This document shows, piece by piece, positions 35,524 to 43,751 of a stretch of DNA of 64,000 nucleotides (position 1 is the first letter of the stretch; each line of letters begins with the position of its first letter). The notes beneath the pieces were generated by a model that saw only the letters and a list, made by a program, of their open reading frames with translations, was not told the origin of the DNA and searched no databases. The position numbers and the translations under genes are program-made. The DNA is from Rallus limicola (Eukaryota > Chordata > Aves > Gruiformes > Rallidae), in assembly GCA_022605955.1 (NCBI GenBank), contig JAKCOZ010000022.1, positions 1,116,001 to 1,180,000 on the forward strand, read 5' to 3'.

Positions 35524-35604
35524 TCACAACTCATCCCGGGGTTCTGCTGGCCCTGGTGAACTTGGCTCCTCCTTGCCTGTCCTGTTCCCGGGGGTCTCCG
35601 GCGC
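35524..35604 (-). CDS. PDIA2: PDIA2 coding exon 11, RDEL C terminus
   Basis: 81 bp after ccttccacag. Reads [16 protein letters not shown] and ends PRDEL, then TGA at 35526-35524. RDEL is a KDEL-type ER retrieval signal; mammalian PDIA2 carries KEEL. Confidence 0.95.
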   Translation of the reverse strand, partial: APETPGNRTGKEEPSSPGPAEPRDEL

Positions 35605-38600
35605 CTGTGGAAGGCAGCAGTGAGGAACAGCTGGACGCCCAGCCCCTGCCTGTCTCCATCCTCCATCCCCCAGGGACCACCCTGTTTGGGGTGGGGATGA
35701 CACTTAACTTACCGCAGGTGGGTCCTCAGGCAGCGTCCCCCCATTTTCCAAGAACTTGGAGAAGGTCTCCACATCTCGGGCATGCTTATACTCAACCATC
35801 TGGAGCCGCAGGGTGGAAGAGAGATGAAGGGTGACCCCGTCCCCAGGGTGCTGGCAGAGCTGGGGTGCCTCCCCGGGTGCCCCTACCTACCCTCCTGCCT
35901 GGCCCTGCAGGGAAGTAGTGCAGGGTGGGGAAGCCATTGATGGTGATGTTCTCCAGCTCATTGGCCGTGGCATCCAACTCGGCAATGACAATGTCCTCAT
36001 GGTCCTTGTAGCGCTCGCCCAGCTCCTCCCAGGCAGCCTCCATCGCCTTGCAGTGGGAGCACCACGGTGCATCTGCAGGATGGGGCAGTGCCAGGGCCAA
36101 GCCAGGGCACTGGGATTCTGCCAGGGTTTGGGTTCAGCATCCCCCATGTGGGGCTGGGGATGGTCGTGGCTGGGGCTGAGCAGACCCGTGGCAGAGGTCA
36201 GGGAGGGTCACGAGTGGCCCCAGCACTTACAGAACTTGACAAAGACATTCTTGGTCTCATCGAACGCCACCTGCTCGAAGGTCTTTCCCACCAGGACTTT
36301 AACAGGTCCTGTGTCCCAGTCCTCGGGGGGCTCTGCGCTCAGCAGGTGGGGCTGTGGGGACAGACGGGACAGCCACAGCCCAGGATGACAAGTGACAGGG
36401 CCCCATGGGGCACTGGGTGCTTGGGAACAGTGTAGGGCAGGGGACACCCAGACTGCAGCCGGGGGTGCTCCTCTGGACCACCTCGTCCTCTCTGCCACTA
36501 TCCCAACTGGTGGATCTCCACACCAGTGTTCTCCTGCCTCCTTTTCCGTAACAATCCCCTCCACATCCTCAGGCCTGGCAGCACAAGCATCAGAGAGCAG
36601 CTGGCTCACATTCACCTCCCCCAGACTGCCATCATTAGGCTTCAGAGTTAACAGCCCACGGCTCACCACAGGGAAGCATCCTCGATGCTGGTTGACACAG
36701 GGCCCTATCCCTCACCTTCACCTTGCCGTCCAGCACTGCTTGGACAAAGGTGCTTATGGCCGCATCCGAGAAGACATCCTGCTCCATCTGGTACTTGCGG
36801 TTGTTGTCCATCTTGACCAGGCGCATGGTGGGGGCATCACTGGGTGTCATCCCAAAGAAGGGCAGGACATCAGCACCGTGCCCAGCCACGTCCACCACCA
36901 CGAAGAGCACCTGGGAGGGGATGGGTGACACTGAGGCCGGGGTGCCTTGCAACTACCCTGCCATGGCTCCACTGTGGCACTGCCTCACCTTGCCCCGGAA
37001 GGCGCCAGCGGCTGCCCGGAAACCATCCCGCAGCTCCAGCTGTGCTGACGATGACTTGTTGAGGAAGAGCAGCATGTGGTGGGGGATCTGGGCACCGAAG
37101 ATCTGGTCGGAGGTCTGGGGAGGAGGAGGAAGGTGAGGGCCCGGGGCGGGTCATGGCCCTCAGAATGTAAATGGGGCCGGGGCAAGGCCATACCTCGTTG
37201 GTGAACTCCATCACCAGATCCAGGCTGTGGACACGGAGCAGCTGGGTGAGCTCAGCCGCATCCAGCCCCCGCTCTGGGTCCACAGGGAAGTCTGTCCGTC
37301 CCTCGTCAAACTGTGGGGGTGGGTGGTGAAGGCTGGGGAGTGTCAGGACAGCCCTCCCCCCCCCCCACAACTGTTACCCCCCTCACCTTCTTGAAGAGGC
37401 AGATGGTGTCGGCTGACAACCCATACGCCTCGAAGAGCTCTGCTGCCTCCACCACACCAAACGGCATGTCCACCACCTCGCTGGCCACATCGTGAAAGGC
37501 CTGGGCCGCCTCGCTCCCCAGGTCCTGTGTAGTCCCCCCATGAGCACCCATGGCCACGGCCATGGCCCCAGCCCAGCCGCCTGCCCCAGCCCACCTTGAA
37601 GAAGCCGACGACCACTGAGTCCTGAGAGGCAATGAAGGCGGCAGCGGTGTCTGCGTCCTGCAGCAGCGTGGTGCTGGGGCTGGCCCGGCGCTGCATCCAT
37701 TGCACAATGCCATTGGCATCCATACGTCCTGCCGTAGGGAGCAGGATCCTGCTGTCACCCCAGCCACCCCTCACCAGGCTGCCACCCTCCTCCCGCCCCA
37801 CCAGCCCCAGCAATCCACCCGCCATCACCGGGCAGCCACCTCTCTGCCACCCACTCCGATCACCTGTGTACCACTACGCTGCAACGCTCCGCGCTGTCAC
37901 AGCATCCCTGCACATCCAGATAGTGCCACCCCCCCTCGGTCACCACCCCCACGCCCCAACTCGCCCCGGCACCCGTCCTGCCATCCCCCTTTGGCGAGTG
38001 ACGCAGCCCTACCGGTGTAGGCAAGGGGGTGGGTGCGGTTGCCATCTCGGAAGAGCTTGAGCGTGGGGTAGGCGGTGATCCCGAACTCGCTGGCCAGCGC
38101 TCCCTGAGCCATGGCGTCCACCTTGCCCAGCCGTGCTGGGCTGGCCTCGTCCCTCAGCTCGGCGGCCGCCTGGGCGAAGGCAGGGGCCAGGCGCTGGCAG
38201 TGCCTGCACCACGGCGCGTCTGCGGGTAGGCACAGTGTCGGTGGCAAGGACACCCCACATCGGTGCTGCCAGTCTCCAGGGAGGGGTCAGCGGTGGCCAG
38301 GGCACGTAACAGCTCCATGAGCCAGTGGGGCTACACCTCATGCCCCTGCATCATGGCCCACCCCCACTCCCCACCCTGTGTCCCTGCCCCATGGCCCCTA
38401 CCATGTCCTGTGGCCCTGCCACGTGGCCCCTGCCCCGTGGCCCCATCCCCTGCCACAAGCCATGTCCTGTGCTTGTTCCTCCACCGCAGCCTTGCTTCTG
38501 CCCCACACCCTCCTGTGCCCCATTCTCGCACCCATGCCCTTGCCTGTGCCACTTCACACGCAGCCTTGCCATACCCCTGCCCGCAGCCCTGCCCGCAGCG

Positions 38601-38849
38601 GGGACACTCACAGAACTCCACAAGCAGCAGCTGGTGCTCGCTCAGGGCACGGTCAAAGTTGTGCTCATGCAGGACCAGGACACCGTCCTCCTCCCCGAGC
38701 TCATCCGAGAGCTCATCCGAGAGCTCATCCACCTCCTCTTCCTCTTCTGCCACCACCTCCCCATCCTCCTCCTCGCCCCCTAATGCTGGGCCCTGCCAGG
38801 CCAGCCACAGCACCAGCAGCCAAAGCAGCCAGGCGCTGCAGCCCCGCAT
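35524..38849 (-). CDS. PDIA2: PDIA2 (protein disulfide isomerase A2), complete, 11 coding exons
   Basis: Join on the - strand of 38849-38612, 38219-38013, 37728-37595, 37524-37387, 37310-37194, 37114-36989, 36910-36716, 36351-36231, 36072-35891, 35799-35713 and 35604-35524: 1626 bases, 541 residues and a stop, all phases consistent. It is an ER-lumen thiol oxidoreductase and chaperone, pancreas-enriched in mammals. A signal peptide spans about residues 1-24. An acidic N-terminal segment (about 26-60) is followed by thioredoxin domain a with active site WCRHC (C84, C87), the b and b' domains (about 195-385), domain a' with WCSHC (C430, C433), an acidic C-terminal tail, and RDEL as the ER retrieval signal. 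Sequons include NRT, NKS, NIT and NRT. Mammalian PDIA2 is about 525 residues. The start is the only Met before the signal peptide. It lies downstream of ARHGDIG on the same strand and converges on AXIN1. Introns are short (70-392 bp) and featureless. Confidence 0.96.
35713..35799 (-). CDS. PDIA2: PDIA2 coding exon 10
   Basis: 87 bp, 29 codons: [20 protein letters not shown] to LPEDPPA. C-terminal helix of domain a'. Confidence 0.94.
35891..36072 (-). CDS. PDIA2: PDIA2 coding exon 9 (active site a', CSHC)
   Basis: 182 bp, residues 426-486: [35 protein letters not shown], the sequon NIT and [14 protein letters not shown]. Second catalytic domain. Confidence 0.96.
36231..36351 (-). CDS. PDIA2: PDIA2 coding exon 8
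   Basis: 121 bp, residues 386-425: [39 protein letters not shown]. Enters domain a'. The 364-bp intron before it holds nothing recognised. Confidence 0.95.
36716..36910 (-). CDS. PDIA2: PDIA2 coding exon 7
   Basis: 195 bp, residues 321-385: [20 protein letters not shown], then [16 protein letters not shown] and [11 protein letters not shown]. End of domain b' and the x-linker. Confidence 0.95.
36989..37114 (-). CDS. PDIA2: PDIA2 coding exon 6
   Basis: 126 bp, residues 279-320: [20 protein letters not shown], sequon NKS, ending AGAFRGK. Domain b', the substrate-binding domain of the PDI family. Confidence 0.95.
37194..37310 (-). CDS. PDIA2: PDIA2 coding exon 5
   Basis: 117 bp, residues 240-278: [20 protein letters not shown] and LVMEFTNE. 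The FDEGR..FPVD phrase is shared with other PDIA2 proteins. Confidence 0.95.
37387..37524 (-). CDS. PDIA2: PDIA2 coding exon 4
   Basis: 138 bp, residues 194-239: [20 protein letters not shown], then [16 protein letters not shown]. Domain b, lacking a CXXC motif as expected. Confidence 0.94.
37595..37728 (-). CDS. PDIA2: PDIA2 coding exon 3
   Basis: 134 bp. Residues 149-193: [19 protein letters not shown] to SVVVGFFK, covering the end of domain a and the first strand of domain b. Confidence 0.94.
38013..38219 (-). CDS. PDIA2: PDIA2 coding exon 2 (active site a, CRHC)
   Basis: 207 bp, acceptor ctacccgcag, donor GTAGGG. Residues 80-148: [39 protein letters not shown] with the cis-Pro of PTLKLF, and the sequon NRTH. 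Completes the core of thioredoxin domain a. Confidence 0.96.
38612..38849 (-). CDS. PDIA2: PDIA2 coding exon 1 (signal peptide, acidic segment)
   Basis: ATG at 38849; donor GTGAGT. Residues 1-79: a Leu/Trp-rich signal peptide ([18 protein letters not shown]), an acidic run including [11 protein letters not shown], then the first beta strand of domain a (HQLLLVEF). Ends 1 nt into the Tyr codon. Confidence 0.95.
38697..38730 (-). repeat. PDIA2: 12-bp tandem repeat inside PDIA2 exon 1
   Basis: gagctcatccga occurs twice in tandem on the + strand (38697-38708, 38709-38720) plus a partial third copy, encoding [11 protein letters not shown] in the acidic N-terminal segment. Confidence 0.9.
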
Positions 38850-39092
38850 AGTGCCACCAAGAAAGCCAATGCTCGTGGTGGGGAGGGGGGAACCCAGATA
38901 AGGGCCAGGGGGCGGGTGGTGCCGGTGTCCTGGGGCTCGTGGCCCTCAGCTACTGGCTGCCCCGGCACCTCCGATAAGGCAGCTGGACCAGGTGGCTGTT
39001 TTCCAGCCTCCCGTCCCCACGGGGGAACCCAGTGCTGCCAGCGGGACAAGAATGGGGGCACGGACACACCAGTAAGAGACCAGTCTGTAGGG
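38850..39092 (-). promoter_or_regulatory. PDIA2: ARHGDIG-PDIA2 intergenic interval, PDIA2 promoter by position
   Basis: Only about 240 bases separate the PDIA2 ATG from the ARHGDIG poly(A) signal. Reading toward PDIA2 it contains an ATTGG (CCAAT-type) word, a CTTATCT GATA-type word near 38895 and a GGGCGGG Sp1-type word near 38908. Promoter identity is inferred from position. Confidence 0.4.
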
Positions 39093-39098
39093 TTTAAT
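39093..39098 (-). terminator. ARHGDIG: ARHGDIG polyadenylation signal (ATTAAA)
   Basis: The - strand ATTAAA lies about 315 bases after the stop, followed by a GT-rich tract (ggtgtgtccgtg) downstream on the - strand. Confidence 0.6.
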
Positions 39099-39413
39099 GG
39101 CAATGGAAGAGCGCAGCCTGCGACCGGAGGGGTGGCCGGGCACGGTGCCGCCACGGCAGGGTCACGGCCCGGCCCCGGCGATGGGGACGCCGCGGGGACC
39201 AGGCGGGCATCGGTATTTAAAAAAAAAACAGCAATTAAAAATAACTTTGGTTGCGAAGACCACGACTGCGGGCACCCGCTCACTCAGGGCCCCGCCCGCC
39301 ACCGGGGTGAGCACAGTGGTGCCGGCGAGGTGTCCCCTGGGGTGGCAGGCACCGTGTCCCCAAGCTGGGGCAGGGGGGGACACTGGGGTGCGGGTGAGGG
39401 GGGGGGGGGGGCG
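39099..39413 (-). other. ARHGDIG: ARHGDIG 3' UTR
   Basis: About 315 bases. Contains a run of 14 C (- strand) immediately after the stop (39398-39411) and an A/T-rich patch at 39215-39250. Confidence 0.6.
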
Positions 39414-39613
39414 TCAGTCTTCCCAGCCCTTCTTTATGCAGAGGCCCCACTCCCAGGAGAGATGCTCCATCTTGTCATCGTCGGTGACGAGGGAGCGGAC
39501 GCGGTAGGACCCCCCGGGCCAGCCAGCCCCGCGGAGCCTCCTCTGCTGGCGTCACCACTTCGTACTCCTCGGCCCGCGGCGCGTAGTGCCCACCATGAAG
39601 ACGTCACGGTCCA
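39414..39613 (-). CDS. ARHGDIG: ARHGDIG coding exon 6 (two compensating 1-base shifts)
   Basis: 200 bp after tcgcccag, stop TGA at 39416-39414. Starts VDRDVFMVG, then loses one base near 39589-39591, continues in another frame as [20 protein letters not shown], and regains one base at the C6 run 39510-39515 to finish [20 protein letters not shown], ending KKGWED. Total length is that of an intact exon. Read literally it stops at TGA 39554-39552. Confidence 0.92.
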
Positions 39614-42600
39614 CTGGGCGAGAAGGGGAGAGGCGGGATGGGTGATGGGTGAGCAGTGCCGGGGCAGCGCAGACCCCCCCAAAGCCCACCCGCAGCCCCC
39701 ATGGCACTCACCGGGCCGGCCCCGGCGGTAGGTGAGGTGCAGGCACCGCAGCCCACAGACGATCTCCCTGTTCACCTGTGGGCAGAGGGCAGGGCTGGCG
39801 TGGGTGCTGCCCCACGGCATGGAGTCCCCTGCCCTGGGGAGGGGGGGCATCCAGCATTAAAAGCCCTCTGGATCCTCTTGGGCAGGATGAAGGGCAGCAG
39901 GAATCCCCAGGAAAGACAGGGACCCCTGGGAGAGACAGGGACCCCCAGGAGAGGTGAGGACCCACGGGAGAGGTGAGGACCCCTGGGGACCCCCAGACAA
40001 GGCAGAGCCCCAGTGTAGCTGGGACCCCTGCGAGGGCCAGGTGCGCTGGGGCTACAGCAGTGCTAGGTACAGCGAGAATTCCCAGGGTGGCTGGGACATC
40101 GGGGTGGCAGGGACCCTCAGATGCTCATAGACCCTGGGGGAAGGGGTGGGAGACAGACACCCCCAAGGCAGCAGAGCACTTGGGTGGCATGGCCTCTGGT
40201 GCAGCAGGGACCCATGAGTGGCAGGAGGGACCCTGCAGGGCAGGGATGCATGGGAAAAAGGACCCGTGGGGTGTGAGGGCAGGGACCCAGGGAAGCAGGG
40301 ACCCTGGGGACAAGGGCTCCAGGCAGGGTGTCCTGCCAGCCACGGTGCAGGGCCCCGTGCACCTGCCTCACCTTGAAGGACACCTTCACTCTGTAGTCCA
40401 CCCCCTCCTTCAGCACGAAGGCTCGGCCCCGCAGCACCTCCAGGTCTCCTGCACAGGGAGATGGCCTGTCAACACAGCACCCCTTCCTCCTCCTCCTCTT
40501 CCTCCCAGGGGTGCTACCCCCACTCACCTGTCAGGTCCATGGTGATGGGCCCCGGCGCCTGCTCGCACATCAGGGTGAGCCTGGTCACCTGCACGTTGGG
40601 CACGCTGGCATCTAGGGACAAGCAGCAGGGTGCAGGCCTTACCCCCCGCACCCAGCCTGTGCCAGCACCCGGGGGCTGTCCACACCCCCCCCCCCCCCCC
40701 CCCCCCCCCCCCGTACTGCTGCGACAGGCCGCGGTGCCATGGCGGGTGTCAGGCCTCGCAGCACGGGAGAGCAGAGGCGACTGAGCCCAGCGCCGGCCCC
40801 AGCACCATCGCCTCTGGGGGAGGAGCGGGTGGAGAGGGGCCCAGCCGCAGGTATCTCTCGGGGTGCGACCCCCCGGCTCGGGTGCAGGCCAAGGCGGGGA
40901 GAGGGTGGGGGTGGGGAAAGCGGCCACCCACCCTGACGGTGGGTGGTGGCCTCGCTGCACCCCAACAGCCCAATCTTCACCTCATCGGCAGCTTGCACCC
41001 TGCCAGCCTGTGCACACCACACCGCCCCCCGCTTGCACACACGTCATCTGCACGCCTCAGCACCCCACAGTTCGCACACCCACCCCACTCATCCCCCCCC
41101 TCGCTGCCAGGCACCCACCAGCCGGGGTGCCGCGGGGAGCCGGGGGGGATGTGGGGGGGCACCGCCTGCGCCCCAACAGCCGCGTGCCACCCCGAACCCC
41201 GCGGCTGCTCGCTCCGCGCTGCCACCCAGTGAATTTCCCGGTCCCTGTAACCGTTCCTATGGAAACTGCAGCGGTGCTCCCGTAACCACGGCAACCGGGG
41301 TCCCCGGGCAGCCCTTCCCCCTGCGCGAGGGGATGCCGGGGTCTCCGCACGGGTGGGGGAGGGCAGCACCGCGGGCCGTGCCGAGGGTGCCGGTGGGTGC
41401 CGAGCCTGCAGCGGGGTGCCGGGGTGCCGAGCCGCGGCGGGCAGCCCCCAGCCTTACCCAGGACGGCGGGGATGGCCCCCAGCAGCGCCTGCTTGTACTT
41501 CCGCAGGCTCTCGTCCCCCGGGTCCAGCGCCTGGATCTCCCGCAGGCTCTTCTTCTCCGGCGTCTTGTACGCCAGGGCCGCGTCGACATCATCCTCCTCC
41601 TCCAGCGACAGCGTCACCCCCCTCTTTGTCAGCCATGATGTCTGCGGGGGACAGGCAGTGGCAGCCCCCCCCGCCCCAGGGACACCCCAGGGGACACCCC
41701 CGTCCCCTGACACGCAGGCACCGATGGGTGCAGGGGGGTGTGCTAAGCTGGCACACGCCGCAGACCGATGGGGACAAGCCCCCCGGGGCAGCCGAGCCGT
41801 CCCCTGGTCGGGGCCGCGAGGATGCTCAGTGTCCCCGGGGCCGGTGGCACGGCGAGGACCTGAGGCGTTGCCGCCGGCTGCATTTCCGCACGGTCATGGA
41901 GCAAGAAAAGCGGGTGCCTGCGTGGTGCACACGGTCTGGGGGGTGCTTGCAGCCCCCTGAGGCCCGTGGGCGCCCTTCACGCCCCGTCACCCGGAGAGGT
42001 CCCTGTCACCCGCCCCGCGGGCTCTTCCCCCAGCCCCATCTGCCACCCCAAACCCAAGCGACCGGTAGCTCGGACGAAAAACCAGCTCTGGTCAAACGGT
42101 GGATGCCAGGCTGCCGGGGACATAAGGCTGGGCTATGTCTCCGAGGCCCCTGACTCTGTCCTGCCCGCGCCGAGCTCCCCTGAGCCCCCATCTCTGGGGA
42201 CGTGCTGGGGACACAGCCTGGGGCAGTGTGGGTCCCCGCGGCAGCCGCGGTGGCCGGGGCGCGGAGCGATGGTGCCGCTGAATCTCCGGGCCCCGGCCAA
42301 GGCAGAGGCCCTGCACCCACCCCGGGGTGCCCGGCAGCGTGCGGCACCTGCCCGTGTGGATCCCGCGCCGGGGATGCACCCGCCCAGCGGCTCGCTCAGC
42401 CCCGCATGGGCGGCAGGACGGGAGGGGGGGGGTTGTGCGTTTGTGTGCGTGTGTGCGCTGCGAGGTGGCGGGAGGGGGCAGCTGGGTGGCCCCTGCCACC
42501 CCCAGAATGCGCCGGTCCCCGGGGTGATGTTCACATCCGAACGCACCCGCTGCCCCGAGGGGATGTTCACCTCTCGGGGAGCGCAGGCGGCGCTCCCACC

Positions 42601-42824
42601 CCCTCACCCCCCGGGTGATGCACCCCCCCAGGGGCAATGCCCACCCCACCGGCCCTAGGCGGTGCCCCACCCGCCCCGGGGCAACCAGGAGCTCCGTCCC
42701 CCACCCCCGCCCCGCTGCGGGGCCGCGCTCCCCCGGCCCGCCGCCGCTCACCTCGGTAGCAGAGCGCCAGCCAGAGCAGCTCCAGCAGCTGCCCGCCGGC
42801 CTCGCACACATCCAGGCCGAGCAT
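39414..42824 (-). CDS. ARHGDIG: ARHGDIG (Rho GDP-dissociation inhibitor 3), frame disrupted in this sequence
   Basis: Join on the - strand of 42824-42752, 41641-41458, 40611-40528, 40448-40372, 39775-39712 and 39613-39414: 682 bases, one more than a multiple of three. A RhoGDI holds prenylated Rho GTPases in the GDP form. The gamma type differs by a hydrophobic amphipathic N terminus for membrane attachment, seen here as [20 protein letters not shown]. The immunoglobulin-like domain is clear ([47 protein letters not shown], final KKGWED). Expected length is about 226 residues, against 225 in human. Exon 2 has one surplus base near a C6 run and the last exon has a -1/+1 pair; each gives a premature stop if read literally. 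Because splice sites and protein identity are intact, sequence error is more likely than a pseudogene, but this is inference. It shares a divergent promoter with RGS11. Confidence 0.9.
39712..39775 (-). CDS. ARHGDIG: ARHGDIG coding exon 5
   Basis: 64 bp: [20 protein letters not shown] then P and a split Val codon. Matches the RhoGDI REIVSGLKYxxxTYR block. Confidence 0.95.
39890..40330. repeat. Degenerate 20-25-bp minisatellite in ARHGDIG intron
   Basis: Recurring agacagggacccctgggag / agaggtgaggacccctgggg type units, decaying to scattered cagggaccc words. Occupies most of the 596-bp intron between exons 4 and 5. Confidence 0.7.
40372..40448 (-). CDS. ARHGDIG: ARHGDIG coding exon 4
   Basis: 77 bp: [20 protein letters not shown] and KVSFK. 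FxLKEGxxYRxKxxFKV is the RhoGDI signature. Confidence 0.96.
40528..40611 (-). CDS. ARHGDIG: ARHGDIG coding exon 3
   Basis: 84 bp: [20 protein letters not shown] and GPITMDLT. First strands of the Rho-binding immunoglobulin-like domain. Confidence 0.95.
40685..40712 (-). repeat. 28-base C homopolymer (G run on ARHGDIG sense strand)
   Basis: Uninterrupted C28 on the + strand in the intron between ARHGDIG exons 2 and 3. On the sense strand this is G28, able to form G-quadruplex and difficult to sequence. Confidence 0.95.
41282..41295 (+). promoter_or_regulatory. X-box (RFX-type) motif
   Basis: gtaaccacggcaac fits GTNRCC-NN-RGYAAC, the RFX X-box form. A related palindrome-like gttcctatggaaac lies 16 bases upstream at 41253-41266, preceded by another GTAACC at 41246. 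Sequence match only. Confidence 0.5.
41458..41641 (-). CDS. ARHGDIG: ARHGDIG coding exon 2 (contains a frameshift)
   Basis: 184 bp after cccccgcag; donor GTAAGG. Enters as DIMADKEGG in the exon 1 frame, then must change frame at the C6 run 41617-41622 to continue as [17 protein letters not shown] and [20 protein letters not shown]. Read literally it stops at TGA 41591-41589. The phase in and out requires 183 or 186 bases, not 184. Confidence 0.9.
41642..42751 (-). other. ARHGDIG: ARHGDIG intron 1
   Basis: 1.1 kb, GC-rich, merging into the CpG island at its promoter end. Includes a GT-rich patch near 42430-42460. No exon recognised. Confidence 0.7.
42752..42824 (-). CDS. ARHGDIG: ARHGDIG coding exon 1
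   Basis: ATG at 42824; 24 codons plus 1 nt: [20 protein letters not shown] then LCYR. Donor GTGAGC. The membrane-anchoring N-terminal helix typical of the gamma RhoGDI. Confidence 0.92.
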
Positions 42825-43204
42825 GGCCGGGCCGGGCCCGGCGCCCCCCGGGGCCGGGCGGGGCGGCCGCTGCCGGGGCCCGGGGCACGGCTCTGCCGGT
42901 GTCGGCGGCTCCTCCGGGGCCCGCGGCCGCGCTCCCGCCACCCGCTGCCGCCGCGCTCGGCGGTGCCGGCTGCTCCGCTGCGCTCCCCGCCGCCGGCGCC
43001 GCTTTTCCCCCCCCCCGCCCCCCCCCCGGGGCTCCCCGCTGCTCTCCCCGACGCTGCCCGGCGCGGCCCGGCGGGGCGGCGGCGGCGGCTCCCGCAGACG
43101 CGGCGGCTCCGCTGCCCGCCCCCGCCCGCCCCCGCCCCTCGGCGCCGGGCGGCTCCAGCCCCGCCGCTCATGGGCGGCGAGACTGCAGTGAGCTCATCCG
43201 CCGT

Positions 43205-43430
43205 GCGCGCCCGCGCAGCGCCTGCCCGCGCTGCCCGCCGCCTGCCCGCGCTCTGCCCGCACTCGGCAGGCGCCCAGCCCGCGCTGCCCGAGCCCTGCCC
43301 GCGCCCTGTCTACGGCCCGCACCGCCCGCACTTCACTCCGCACCGCCCGCAACCCCCCGCCCTGCCCGAGCCCTGCCCGAGCCCTGCCCGTGCCCTGCCC
43401 GCACTGCCGCGCCCTGCCCGCGCCGCCATT
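43205..43430. repeat. TGCCCG-based low-complexity repeat in the divergent promoter
   Basis: About a dozen TGCCCG words, several in tandem as gccctgcccga (10-11 bp period) around 43366-43425. Confidence 0.75.
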
Positions 43431-43694
43431 CCGACAGCCACAGTGGTTCTCCCCCCGCACCGCACCCGGCAGCCCACCGGGTCCGCCATGGGAGTCCCCG
43501 GGGGCCCGGCCCGGCGCTCTCCCGCCCCGCCGGGCAGAGCCGCGGCCCCGAGCGGCGGGAGGGGCGGGGGGCCGGTCCCGCGGGTCTGAGCGCGGGGGCC
43601 CGCGGGTGGGGCTCGGGCTGGGCTCGGGGGGGGGCGCGTCCCGGGGTACCCGTCGGGGCTCCCGGCTCGGCCGAAGGCAGCGGGGGGGGTGTCC

Positions 43695-43719
43695 GGGCGG
43701 GGCCGGGGCGGGGCAGGGG
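43695..43719 (+). promoter_or_regulatory. RGS11: G-quadruplex-forming / Sp1-rich segment upstream of RGS11 start
   Basis: Five G3-4 runs separated by loops of 1-2 bases, just after a G8 run at 43682. It ends about 33 bases before the RGS11 ATG, so it lies in the 5' UTR or core promoter. Confidence 0.6.
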
Positions 43720-43751
43720 CGGAGCGGCGCGGAGCGGGGCGCGCACCCGCG

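Larger units (their letters stand above)
40612..41457 (-). other. ARHGDIG: ARHGDIG intron 2
   Basis: 846 bp, GC-rich. Contains the C28 run (40685-40712) and X-box-like motifs at 41246-41295. No exon recognised. Confidence 0.7.

Noticed and set aside
39414..42824. Calling ARHGDIG a pseudogene
   Set aside because: All splice sites and the whole protein sequence are preserved, the breaks lie at or near short G/C runs, and two of them cancel; sequence error is the simpler reading, so it is annotated as a gene with flagged frame breaks.
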